Positions 52,976 to 61,316 of a stretch of 64,000 bases of DNA are shown one piece after another. Made by a program: the position numbers and the translations under genes. The stretch lies in assembly GCA_034670145.1 (NCBI GenBank), contig JAXMOA010000011.1, positions 62,001 through 126,000 of the forward strand. Direction: 5' to 3'. Source of the DNA: HXMU1420-2 sp034670145. GTDB lineage: Bacteria; Pseudomonadota; Alphaproteobacteria; Rhodobacterales; Rhodobacteraceae. How positions within the stretch are numbered: the stretch's first letter is position 1; every line of letters begins with the position of its first letter. The notes beneath the pieces were generated by a model. It saw only the letters and a list, made by a program, of their open reading frames with translations, ran no database searches and was not told where the DNA came from.

Positions 52976-53695
52976 ATGTATCCCCTGCAAAAATGTCCAA
53001 TATTTTTGCTTTTGGTGGATGAAACGATTTTACGGCGTGAACCCAAGGAAGATGATACGGTTATTGCCATGCTTGCGGCTGCGCTGCGGCGGGATATCTC
53101 TTTTGGGGCTTTGCTGCCTGATCAGAAGCTGAAGATTCAGACCCTGCGCACGCGATATGGCGGGTCGAACCATTCCATGCGCGAAACGTTGCGGTTGCTG
53201 AGCGCCGAGGGGCTGGTGGAGGCGACGACCCAGCGGGGGTTTCGCGTCACCTCTGCCACCGAAGACGATATGCGTGATATTCTGATGGTGCGTTCAGAGA
53301 TTGAACGGCTGGCGCTGGGGCTGGCGATCGGGTCGGGGGATGTGGCCTGGGAGGGTCGGGTGATTGCGGCGCATCATCAATTGCAAAAGGCCGAAGCGCG
53401 GGTTGCCGAGCAGGGCGATGATCTGACGGCGCTGGAATGGGACGAGGCGTGCCGGGCGTTTTCGGCGACTCTGATCGAGGCCTGCGCCAGCCCGCGTCTG
53501 ATTGATTTGCAGCGCAAGCTGTTCAATCAAAGCCGGCGTTTTCGGCTGGCTCTGCTGCGCGAAGGGCGGCTGGATTTCGCAGCGCGCCGCGCCGGTCAGC
53601 GGCGCCTGGTGGATGCGGTGCTGGCGAAAGACACCGAAGCGGCAACTGCGTTGTTGCTGGACGATATCAAGTCTGAGTTGAGACCAGACTGTTAA
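52976..53695 (+). CDS. GntR-family regulator (FCD domain)
   Basis: A 239-residue regulator. The winged HTH ('LLPDQKLKIQTLRTRYGGSNHSMRETLRLLSAEGLVEATTQRGFRV') is followed by a helical FCD effector domain with metal or ligand residues ('DILMVRSEIERLAL', 'DEACRAFSATLIEACASPRL', 'RQRRLVDAVLAKDTEAAT'-type end). The start is uncertain: ATG 52976 is used, but a GTG at 53015 is possible and a TTGACA at 52963 could be a -35 box. It lies 21 bp before the ABC-transporter genes and probably regulates them. Confidence 0.8.
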   Translation: MYPLQKCPIFLLLVDETILRREPKEDDTVIAMLAAALRRDISFGALLPDQKLKIQTLRTRYGGSNHSMRETLRLLSAEGLVEATTQRGFRVTSATEDDMRDILMVRSEIERLALGLAIGSGDVAWEGRVIAAHHQLQKAEARVAEQGDDLTALEWDEACRAFSATLIEACASPRLIDLQRKLFNQSRRFRLALLREGRLDFAARRAGQRRLVDAVLAKDTEAATALLLDDIKSELRPDC

Positions 53696-53716
53696 CTTGG
53701 TCATAGGGAGGAAATC

Positions 53717-54730
53717 ATGATCAAACTTAATCGCCGTAAGGCGTTGGCCCTGATGGGGGGCACTGTTGCCGCGAGTGGTCTGGCGGCGCCAGCATTGGCG
53801 GCCAATACCAAGATCAAGGTGGGTGCGCTGCGCTTTACCTCGCATTCGGGGAATTTTGTGGCCTATGAGCGCGGGTATTTTGCGGATGCCGGTCTGGACG
53901 TGGAGTTTCAGTTCTTTCAGGCCGCACAGCCCATGGCCGTTGCGATTGCCAGCGGGGATATCGACTATGCGGTGACGGCGATCTCGGGCGGATTGATCAG
54001 CCTGGCGGATAAGGGCGCGATCAAGGTGATCGGGGGCGCGTTGCAGGAAGAGGCGGGGATTGATGGTCAGAAGTATCTGATTTCCGACGCCTCCTATCAG
54101 GCGGGCATGACGACGCTGAAGGATCTGGACGGCAAGAAATATGCGGTGACGCAGGCTGGTTCTTCGTTCCATTACATGGGGTCGAAAATGGCTGCGGCTG
54201 AGGGCATCGAGCTGAAGTTTACCCCGTTGCAGAAGGTCGGGGCGATCATTGGTGCGATGAAGTCGGGGCAGGTGGATGGCTGGTCGATTGTGCCGCATAT
54301 TGCCAAGCCTCTGGCGGCGGCCGGTGCGTGGCACATGGTGGCGAATGTGTCGGATTACATTCCGAACTATCAGGTCACCACTGTGTTTACCTCGGCCAAG
54401 AACGCGGCGGATGAGCGGGGCCAGACCGAGAGTTTCCTGGCGGGGTTCTCGAAGGGGGTGGATGACTATACGGCGGCCATGATTGATGGCACGGCAAGTC
54501 AGGATGAGATGGTCGATCTGATCCATAAATATGTCTATGCGGATCGCGAGCGCGAAAAGGCGGCCCGTTCGATCATCAACGGAACCATGCGGCTGAACAA
54601 AGGGGCGGCGTTGAATATCGCCTCGGTGCAGGATCAGCTGAGCTGGTTCCAGTCCGAAGGGTTGGTGGATGCCGACATCACCTTGGACACGTTGGTCGAC
54701 AGCTCTTATGTCGAAACGACAGGCGCTTAA
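53717..54730 (+). CDS. SsuA/NMT1-like ABC substrate-binding protein
   Basis: A 337-residue periplasmic protein with a twin-arginine-like signal ('NRRKALALMGGTVAASGLAAPALA') and an NMT1/THI5-type fold ('VGALRFTSHSGNFVAYERGYFADAGLDVEFQFFQAAQPMAVAIASGDIDYAVTAIS' region). The family binds alkanesulfonates, nitrate, pyrimidines or aromatic acids, so the ligand cannot be fixed. GGGAGG precedes the ATG. It is first in an SsuABC-type operon. Confidence 0.85.
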   Translation: MIKLNRRKALALMGGTVAASGLAAPALAANTKIKVGALRFTSHSGNFVAYERGYFADAGLDVEFQFFQAAQPMAVAIASGDIDYAVTAISGGLISLADKGAIKVIGGALQEEAGIDGQKYLISDASYQAGMTTLKDLDGKKYAVTQAGSSFHYMGSKMAAAEGIELKFTPLQKVGAIIGAMKSGQVDGWSIVPHIAKPLAAAGAWHMVANVSDYIPNYQVTTVFTSAKNAADERGQTESFLAGFSKGVDDYTAAMIDGTASQDEMVDLIHKYVYADREREKAARSIINGTMRLNKGAALNIASVQDQLSWFQSEGLVDADITLDTLVDSSYVETTGA

Positions 54731-54789
54731 GCGGATTTCTGGGTGGGGGCGCGCAGGCGGCCCCACCCCGTCATATTGGGGCAGTGTTC

Positions 54790-55557
54790 ATGGACATCCG
54801 GCTGGATGGCATTAGCCATTCTTACGACGACTTCGAGGTCATTCGTGATATTTCGCTCACCATACCGAAGGGGCAGATCGTGTGCATCGTGGGCCCGTCG
54901 GGCTGCGGGAAGTCCACGCTTTTGCGGTTTATCGGTGGGTTGGAGCGGCCCAATCAGGGGCGTATCCTGCAATTGGGGTCGCCGCCCGAGGGGTGTTTGA
55001 ATCCGCTCACCTATATCTTTCAGGATTTTGCGCTTTTGCCCTGGCGGTCGGTCTCGGGCAACATCTCTTTGGTGCTTGAGGATCATGGCATTCGCGGGGC
55101 TGCGGCGGCAGAGATTATCCGGGATGTTCTGGCGCGCACCAAGTTGACTGATTTTGCCAAGGCTTTGCCCAAGCAATTGTCCGGCGGGATGAAGCAGCGG
55201 GTGGCGATTGCGCGGGCGCTGGCGGTCAAACCGGCGGTGATGTTGATGGATGAGCCGTTGTCGGCGCTGGACAGTCAGACCCGTGAATTGTTGATGGATG
55301 ATCTGGTGAGCCTGTGGTCGCGCCAGCCCTTCACGGCCGTTTACGTGACCCACAATCTGGCCGAGGCGGTTCGGTTGGGGCATCGGGTGGTGGTGCTGTC
55401 GCGCCGGCCCGGGCAAATCCGGGAGGTGGTGGACATTGATAAGCCACTGGCAGAGCGGGAATTTGGCGATAGTGATCTGGATGCCTATCAAAAGCACCTT
55501 TGGAATTTGATGCGGGACGAAGCGCGCGCTGCGGACGAGGAATTGCTGCATGTCTGA
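54790..55557 (+). CDS. SsuB-like ABC transporter ATPase
   Basis: A 255-residue ATPase with Walker A 'GPSGCGKST', signature 'LSGGMKQRVAIARALAVKP', Walker B 'VMLMDEPLSALD' and H-loop 'VYVTHNLAEAV', typical of nitrate/sulfonate/taurine transporters. The ATG at 54790 is used, with a GTG six bases upstream. It overlaps the permease gene by 8 bp. Confidence 0.88.
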   Translation: MDIRLDGISHSYDDFEVIRDISLTIPKGQIVCIVGPSGCGKSTLLRFIGGLERPNQGRILQLGSPPEGCLNPLTYIFQDFALLPWRSVSGNISLVLEDHGIRGAAAAEIIRDVLARTKLTDFAKALPKQLSGGMKQRVAIARALAVKPAVMLMDEPLSALDSQTRELLMDDLVSLWSRQPFTAVYVTHNLAEAVRLGHRVVVLSRRPGQIREVVDIDKPLAEREFGDSDLDAYQKHLWNLMRDEARAADEELLHV

Positions 55558-56347
55558 GCCGATTGAGAAAACTGTTGCGTTTCGGGGGGGTGGTTTTGCG
55601 CCGCAGCCCAAGCGTTGGATCGGGGTTGCGGTATTCATCGCGCTGATTGCGATTGCGGAATGGGGGACACGGTCGGGGTGGATCTCGGCGTTGACCTTGC
55701 CCAAACCGTCGGATGTTCTGGCCACTTTTCAAGAGCTTTATGCCAGCGGATTGTTGTTTCAGCATTTGGCGCCGTCCCTGTCGCGTTTGGCTGTTGGTGC
55801 GGTTTTGGGGGTGAGTGTTGGCGTCGCTGTGGGGGTGTCGATCGGGTTGTTTTCCATTGCACGGTCGGGGCTGGTGCCGTTGATCGCGGCGATTTTTCCG
55901 ATTCCCAAGATCGCCTTGCTGCCGCTGTTCGTGATCTGGTTCGGGATCGGGGAGGGGTCAAAATATGCGCTGATCGCTTTTGGTACCTTTACGCCGACGG
56001 TGGTGGCCACCTATGGCGCGGTCGACAATGTGGACCGCACGCTGATCCGGATGGGGCAAAGCTTTGGCCTGTCGTGGTGGTCGATTGTGCGAAAGATCGT
56101 ATTGCCGGGGGCGTTGCCGGGGATCCTGTCGGGGCTGAGGATCAGCCTGGCGATTGCGATCATCCTGCTGGTGGCGGCGGAAATGTTGGGGGCCGAGTAT
56201 GGGATCGGGGCCTATATTCTGGAGGCGGGCTCTTTGTACGATCTGGAGCGGTTGTTTGCCGGGGTTGTGATCCTGTCCCTGTTGGGGGTGATCGTCAGTG
56301 CGGTGATCGGATGGATCGAGCGGCGGATGCTGGAATGGCGGGTTTGA
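55550..56347 (+). CDS. SsuC-like ABC transporter permease
   Basis: A 265-residue inner-membrane permease with about six spans and the EAA loop 'MGQSFGLSWWSIVRKIVLPGALPGILSGLRISL'. It overlaps the ATPase gene and completes a three-component importer with the SsuA-like binding protein. The operon ends before a GC-rich hairpin shared with the convergent protease gene. Confidence 0.88.
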   Translation: MSEPIEKTVAFRGGGFAPQPKRWIGVAVFIALIAIAEWGTRSGWISALTLPKPSDVLATFQELYASGLLFQHLAPSLSRLAVGAVLGVSVGVAVGVSIGLFSIARSGLVPLIAAIFPIPKIALLPLFVIWFGIGEGSKYALIAFGTFTPTVVATYGAVDNVDRTLIRMGQSFGLSWWSIVRKIVLPGALPGILSGLRISLAIAIILLVAAEMLGAEYGIGAYILEAGSLYDLERLFAGVVILSLLGVIVSAVIGWIERRMLEWRV

Positions 56348-56369
56348 AGCTGCTGGTTTGAAATCCCGG

Positions 56370-56394
56370 GGCGGGCCCCCGAATGAGGCCCGTC
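56370..56394. terminator. Hairpin between convergent permease and protease genes
   Basis: GGCGGGCC/GGCCCGTC form an 8-bp stem with one wobble around a 9-nt loop, between the permease stop and the M10 protease stop. There is no T-tract, so it is a possible bidirectional terminator only. Confidence 0.4.
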
Positions 56395-59300
56395 AGGTGC
56401 TGATTTCGTCGTCCGCCTCGTAATATCCAAAGCTGCCGTAGAGCCCCTGGGAATCTACGCCGTCATCGAAATCCACATAGTCGAAAGACCCCAGCATCCC
56501 TGACCCCTGGGCATAGCCGTTCAGGGTTGTGTAGAGGGGATCATAGTCGATCTGGCCGGATTCAGAATCGTAGTAATAGTCGTGGAAGGCGTAGTCATCG
56601 CTGCCCAATCCGTAGACGTCACCTGTTTGAGCGCTGTAGACGTAGTAATAGGCCGAGGCGCCGGTTTCGTCGGTGGTGAAGTAGAGGTAGCCTTGGCTGA
56701 GGCCTTGCGAGTTGTCTGCGTCAAAGGTGTAGCCGTAGTAATAATCGGATCCGTTGTACCAATAGTAGCTGTAGGTGACCTGCATTTCGTCATCGGCCTC
56801 GTAAAAGCCGTTGTCGCCGTAGAGCCCTTCGGAACTGATGCCATCGTCGAAATCGACATAATCGTAGGACCCCAGCATTCCTGTTCCCAGGGCGTAGCCG
56901 TTCAGGGTTGAGTAGAGGGGGTCATAGTCGATCTGGCCGGATTCGGAATCGTAGTAATAGTCGTGGAAGGCGTGATCATCGCTGCCTAGCCCATAGGTGT
57001 CGCCGCTTTGAACGTTGTAGACGTAATAATAGGCCGAGGCGCCGGTTTCATCGGTGACAAAGGTCAGGTGCCCTTGGCTGAGGCCTTGCGACTCGTCCGC
57101 GTCAAAGGTGTAGCCGTAGTAATAGTCGGATCCATTGTACCAATAGTAGCTGTAGGTGGCCTGAAGTTCGTCATCGGCCTCGTATAGGCCGTTGTCGCCA
57201 TAGAGCCCCTTGCTGCTTACGCCATCGTCGAAATCGACATAGTCGTAAGATCCCAACATTCCTGATCCAAGGGCGTAGCCGTTGGATGTGGAGTAGAGCG
57301 GATCATAGTCGATCTGGTCCGAGTCGGCATCGTAGTAATACTGATGAAACGCGCGGTCATCGCCGGACAGGCCGTAGTGGTCGCCGGAGAACGTGTCGAA
57401 GACGTAGTAATAGCCGGTGCTATTGCCGGCTGTGTCGGTGACGTAACGCAGGTCGCCCAGCGACAGGCCCTGCGAGCCATCCGTGTCAAATGTGTAGCCG
57501 TAGTAGTAGTCTGATCCGTTGTACCAGTAGTAGGCATAGGTGGTTCCCTGGGGCTCATCGTCGGTTTCCTGGCCGTAGTCGCCGTAGAACCCCGGGTCAT
57601 AGATGTTGTCATCGAAATCGACATAGTCGTTTGACTCCAGCATGCCCGATCCCAGCGCATAGCCGTTCAGGGTGGAGTAGAGCGGGTCATAGTCGATCTG
57701 GTTCGTGTCGGCATCGTAGTAATATTGATGGAAGGCCCGGTCATCGCCGCCAAGGCTGTAGTGGTCGCCGCTGTGTGTGCCGTAGACATAGTAGTATCCG
57801 GCGCCGGTGTCGGTTTCGCCGGTCATGTAGTACAGATCACCCTCGGACAATCGCTGCGAGCCATCCTCGTCATAGGTGTAGCCGTAGTAGTAGTCTGATC
57901 CGTTGTACCAGTAATAGCTGTAGGTGGTTGGGGCGAAATCCTCGCCATCGGCTTCGTAATAGCCGTTTTCGCCAAACAGCCCGTTGCTGAGGTCTCCGCT
58001 GCCAAAGTCGACGTAATCATAGGCGCCCAGCATGCCTTGCCCGGCGGCATAGCCGTTGGTTGTTGACAGGTAGGGGTCATAGTCGGTCTGGCCGGTTTCA
58101 CCGTCATAATACTCGGAAAATGCGGCGTAATCGTCGTCTGCCAGGTTTTCGGCATTGCCGTCGGCAACCAGGTAGACGACGTAATAGGGGCTGGTTCCGT
58201 TTTCGCTGGTCACGGTGACTTCGTAGCGATCATACAGCCCCTGCGAGCCGTCCGCGTCGAAGGTGTAGCCATAATAGACGTCGCCGGATCCGCCCGGGTC
58301 GCTGACAGCGAAGTAATAGGTGGAACCGGATATCCAGGTGGTGTCATCGTCGAATTCGACCCGTTCGACATTGGTCAGCGTGACGGTGTCGCCCTGTCCG
58401 CTGACCGTTGTTGTGCCGCTGGCCGCCGAAATCGTGTAGTTCGCGGCGCTGCCGGACAGCACAACCGTGTCGCTGCCATCTGCGCCGTCCACCGTGTCAC
58501 TGCCGCCGCCGGTGACCACGCGGTTGTCGGCCTCGTTGCCCAGCACCGTGTCTGATGTGCCGGTCAGGATCAGGTTTTCGATGATCGTGTCGCGTGCGAT
58601 CGACAGGTTGCCGATCAGGCCATTGACGTCGGAAAAGCTTTCGTCGTTCAGGTCGATGGTGTTGGCAGAGGAGGTGAAGCTGAGGTCGAGCGTGTCGGTG
58701 CCGTCGCTGTCGACGATGGTCATCGTGTAGGGCGCGCCGCTGGCCATGCTGGACAGATCGTCGAAGAATCCGCCCACGTTCGAGTTGGAGCCATAGGTCG
58801 TGTCGCCCGATTGGACTGCGCCAAGGCCATAGAGAGACTGCATCGCCACGACGTCGGCCGCCATTGGGGTCAGCACATAGGCGTAAGAGGCATTGATGTT
58901 GTCATTGTCGTTCTGCGAGAAATACGACATGACCGTGGATTGCCAGCTGTCATTGGCATAGTGATTGTCGCCGGTGCCCTCGGTCGCGCCATAGCTGGCG
59001 TTGCCGTTGTAGTTGCCTGCATGGCCCAGCCCCAGCGCATGGCCGATTTCATGGATGAATGTCTGGGTCGAATAGCTGCTGAGGATGGCGTTGCCGAAGG
59101 AATCCAGGTCAAAGGTCAGCCAATCGGTCGACACGTTGATATCGGCGCGTGTGATTGTGTCGCCGTTGAGAGAGTTGCTGGCGTAGGCGCCGGAATCGGT
59201 ATCGTCGAAGAACAGCTCTGCTGTTGCGCCGGTGCTTTCATCAACAAAATTAAAGACGATTCCGGTGGCATAGGTCCATGCCTCCAGCGCCCAGGTGGCA

Positions 59301-59917
59301 AATTGCTGACCGGCGGCGGTGAGCGAGGTGATGTCGACATCCAACGCGCCGTCAGCGCCGAGGTCAAAGGATTGCGGGTAGGCGCGGGAGGTGTAGCCGG
59401 ACCAATCCCAGTACCCCTCGGTCAGTTGCAGCGCGATTTCATCATTGGTGAATACGGGCAAGGCGGCGCCGGTCTGGACCGTTTGCACGGTCAGTTCATA
59501 GGTGCCTGCGCCGCGGTCAGAGTATGCGCCGGCGCCGAGGTAATAGGTGCCCGTTTGTGTTGCGGTATAGGTGAGGCTGGAATCGAGGCCCGGCCCATCA
59601 TCGTCGTCAAAGCTCAGCTGGCTGCCGTTGGATCCGATCAGTCGCAGGTAGGGATCCGCCAACGTGGCGCCATCCAGGGTGATGTTGTAGGTTGTGCCCG
59701 CCTCGAGCGTGATTTTGACCCAGTCACGATCACCGAACGACGCCAAGCGCCCTTCGAAGGTGTCGCCAACACTGATCTCGTAAGTGGTGCTGCTGTTGTC
59801 CGCAGCATCAAGGCCCTCGCTTATGGTTTGCGCCTGGGGAACATCCCCGGCGTTTTCCAGCTCTGAATAAGGGCAATATTGGTCAAAAGGACGAAACGCG
59901 GCGCAATACTGACACAT
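56393..59917 (-). CDS. Serralysin-like M10 metalloprotease with C-terminal Tyr/Asp-rich repeats
   Basis: A 1174-residue acidic protein. It opens with a cysteine motif 'MCQYCAAFRPFDQYC'. A PPC-like beta domain follows ('DTFEGRLASFGDRDWVKITLEAG'), then an M10 catalytic domain with the zinc motif 'HEIGHALGLGH' and Met-turn 'VMSYFS'. A peptidase_M10_C region has degenerate RTX-type Gly/Asp repeats ('GGGSDTVDGADGSDTVVLSG'). The last 630 residues are five repeats of about 127 residues rich in Tyr, Asp and Gly. It is probably secreted by a type I system, but no T1SS genes are in the window and the usual C-terminal RTX signal is not obvious. Confidence 0.88.
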   Translation of the reverse strand: MCQYCAAFRPFDQYCPYSELENAGDVPQAQTISEGLDAADNSSTTYEISVGDTFEGRLASFGDRDWVKITLEAGTTYNITLDGATLADPYLRLIGSNGSQLSFDDDDGPGLDSSLTYTATQTGTYYLGAGAYSDRGAGTYELTVQTVQTGAALPVFTNDEIALQLTEGYWDWSGYTSRAYPQSFDLGADGALDVDITSLTAAGQQFATWALEAWTYATGIVFNFVDESTGATAELFFDDTDSGAYASNSLNGDTITRADINVSTDWLTFDLDSFGNAILSSYSTQTFIHEIGHALGLGHAGNYNGNASYGATEGTGDNHYANDSWQSTVMSYFSQNDNDNINASYAYVLTPMAADVVAMQSLYGLGAVQSGDTTYGSNSNVGGFFDDLSSMASGAPYTMTIVDSDGTDTLDLSFTSSANTIDLNDESFSDVNGLIGNLSIARDTIIENLILTGTSDTVLGNEADNRVVTGGGSDTVDGADGSDTVVLSGSAANYTISAASGTTTVSGQGDTVTLTNVERVEFDDDTTWISGSTYYFAVSDPGGSGDVYYGYTFDADGSQGLYDRYEVTVTSENGTSPYYVVYLVADGNAENLADDDYAAFSEYYDGETGQTDYDPYLSTTNGYAAGQGMLGAYDYVDFGSGDLSNGLFGENGYYEADGEDFAPTTYSYYWYNGSDYYYGYTYDEDGSQRLSEGDLYYMTGETDTGAGYYYVYGTHSGDHYSLGGDDRAFHQYYYDADTNQIDYDPLYSTLNGYALGSGMLESNDYVDFDDNIYDPGFYGDYGQETDDEPQGTTYAYYWYNGSDYYYGYTFDTDGSQGLSLGDLRYVTDTAGNSTGYYYVFDTFSGDHYGLSGDDRAFHQYYYDADSDQIDYDPLYSTSNGYALGSGMLGSYDYVDFDDGVSSKGLYGDNGLYEADDELQATYSYYWYNGSDYYYGYTFDADESQGLSQGHLTFVTDETGASAYYYVYNVQSGDTYGLGSDDHAFHDYYYDSESGQIDYDPLYSTLNGYALGTGMLGSYDYVDFDDGISSEGLYGDNGFYEADDEMQVTYSYYWYNGSDYYYGYTFDADNSQGLSQGYLYFTTDETGASAYYYVYSAQTGDVYGLGSDDYAFHDYYYDSESGQIDYDPLYTTLNGYAQGSGMLGSFDYVDFDDGVDSQGLYGSFGYYEADDEIST
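56396..58284 (-). repeat. Five in-frame ~381-387-bp tandem repeats in the protease gene
   Basis: The block encoding 'YYYGYTFDADGSQGLS' recurs at about 58267, 57880, 57496, 57112 and 56731, giving spacings of 387, 384, 384 and 381 bp. Each unit also contains 'YYYD', 'QIDYDPLYST', 'NGYALGSGML' and 'YDYVDFDDG' elements. The two copies nearest the 3' end are the most alike, and the 5' copy is the most diverged. This suggests expansion by unequal recombination. Confidence 0.9.
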
Positions 59918-59933
59918 GATTAATACTCTCGGG

Positions 59934-60404
59934 TTAAATCGGAGGATTGCTTCCGATGAGGAGACCTAAAAGAAATTTCTTGTAGACATGCGGCCCGATT
60001 GCCGTGTCCTGGGTATTGAAATCCAATGGCGGGCCCTGGGTGTGGCCGGTGGCGTCTGACCACCGCAAACGCCCTGCCAATCTGTGTTTGCTTTGGTGGT
60101 CGACGACCAGTTCCAGATCAAGCGCGGCCTCTGCCGGCTGGGACGTCAGGGCTACGGAGGTGCCCGGGTAGCGTGTTTCGATCAGTTCTGCAAAGGCCCC
60201 ACACATGGTGTCGGGCGCGTCGATGCAGTTCAGCGATACAATCCGGGTCGTCATTTTATGACTTTCACCTTTAACCGAGTCAGGTATGGCGATTGATGTG
60301 ATCAGAAAAAGGCCAAAAAGTGCAAATTGAGTTAAAAATATAGCAATTTTATATCTAGATCGGTTTCGTGGGTGTCCAGTGTTTTTATTGCCATCTTGCG
60401 CCAT
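59934..60404 (-). CDS. Small membrane-anchored protein upstream of M10 protease
   Basis: A 156-residue protein with one N-terminal membrane span or uncleaved signal ('YKIAIFLTQFALFGLFLITSIAI') and a periplasmic domain of about 110 residues with two cysteines ('LNCIDAPDTMCGAF'). No family is recognised. The gene ends 16 bp before the protease start on the same strand, so it is likely cotranscribed and could be a chaperone, inhibitor or secretion helper. I chose the ATG at 60404, which gives a basic region before the span. Its first codons are unusually AT-rich. Confidence 0.55.
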   Translation of the reverse strand: MAQDGNKNTGHPRNRSRYKIAIFLTQFALFGLFLITSIAIPDSVKGESHKMTTRIVSLNCIDAPDTMCGAFAELIETRYPGTSVALTSQPAEAALDLELVVDHQSKHRLAGRLRWSDATGHTQGPPLDFNTQDTAIGPHVYKKFLLGLLIGSNPPI

Positions 60405-60704
60405 CGCGGTCCCAAGACGGGGTGTCTTGCGGTCAAACGGTGGCTGGGAACAGCGCAAGCGATTCTCGCAAGCCGTTGTTTTTGCGTTGGGTCGTGGTTT
60501 TGGCGCGCAGCCTTGGAGATGGCCTAAATCGGTTTTGTTCAAAAGGGTTAACCTGCGTAAATGCCCGATTGTTACCCGACAACAGCTGGTCGGTCATGGG
60601 GTGGCGCCGGGATCGGGAAATTCGGCGGTTGCTTGCTGATTTCGGGGGGTGCGGCAGGTTTTGCGATTTGGGCGAGATCCGGCGCAGGCGGAGCGGAAGA
60701 GGGG
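60405..60704. other. Intergenic region upstream of the small membrane protein/protease unit
   Basis: About 300 bp between the response-regulator stop and the small membrane-protein start. No convincing gene, RNA or palindrome is seen. It must hold the promoter for the small-protein/protease pair. Open frames here run only on non-coding phases. Confidence 0.4.
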
Positions 60705-61316
60705 TCAGAAAACACCGGCCTCTTTGGCGATCATCGCGGCCTGTGTGCGGTTCTTGGCGTCCAGTTTGCGGCACAGGGTTTTGACGTGCAGCTTGATCGT
60801 GACCTCTTGCAGGTCCAGATCACGGGCGATTTCCTTGTTGGAGAGGCCTTTGCACAGGCCGCCCAAAACCTCCATTTCGCGTTGGCTGAGGGTCTTGGCG
60901 AGTGCGTTTTCTGCCTCGGGCTCGGATTGCGTCATGAAGGCGACCGGGACGAATATTTCACCGGCAGCCATGAATCGGACCGCGTTGATCAGGGATTTGG
61001 CGCCCATTGTCTTGGGCAGGAAGCCGACCGCGCCCGCATCGAGGGCCTGTTGGGCGATGGCCTTGGGCGCTGTGCCTGACATGATGGCCACGGGCCGTCC
61101 GTCGCCGGCCTCTTGCGCCTTGGCGAGGCCTTCGAGCCCGTTCATGCCCGGCATGGTGTAATCCAGCAGGATCAGGTCGAACAGGGTTTTACGGGCCGCT
61201 GTGCAGGCGGCCTCCAGGTCGGAGACAGAGGTGACCTGAATGTCGGGCTCGTTTTCCATGAAAGCGGCCAGCGTGTCGCGCACCAACTCATGGTCGTCTG
61301 CAATCAGTACTTTCAT
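60705..61316 (-). CDS. LuxR/NarL-type response regulator
   Basis: A 203-residue regulator. The receiver domain has phospho-acceptor D52 ('LILLDYTMPGMNG'), acidic D7 and D8, and lysine in 'GFLPKTMG'. The C-terminal GerE/LuxR HTH reads 'LSQREMEVLGGLCKGLSNKEIARDLDLQEVTIKLHVKTLCRKL'. The ATG overlaps the stop of the hybrid kinase (ATGA), so the two form a coupled two-component system. Target genes are unknown. Confidence 0.92.
   Translation of the reverse strand: MKVLIADDHELVRDTLAAFMENEPDIQVTSVSDLEAACTAARKTLFDLILLDYTMPGMNGLEGLAKAQEAGDGRPVAIMSGTAPKAIAQQALDAGAVGFLPKTMGAKSLINAVRFMAAGEIFVPVAFMTQSEPEAENALAKTLSQREMEVLGGLCKGLSNKEIARDLDLQEVTIKLHVKTLCRKLDAKNRTQAAMIAKEAGVF

Noticed and set aside
56393..59917. 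CRISPR-like interpretation of the repeated DNA
   Set aside because: The units are about 384 bp, in frame and protein-coding, with graded divergence. No short identical repeats with unique spacers occur anywhere in the window.
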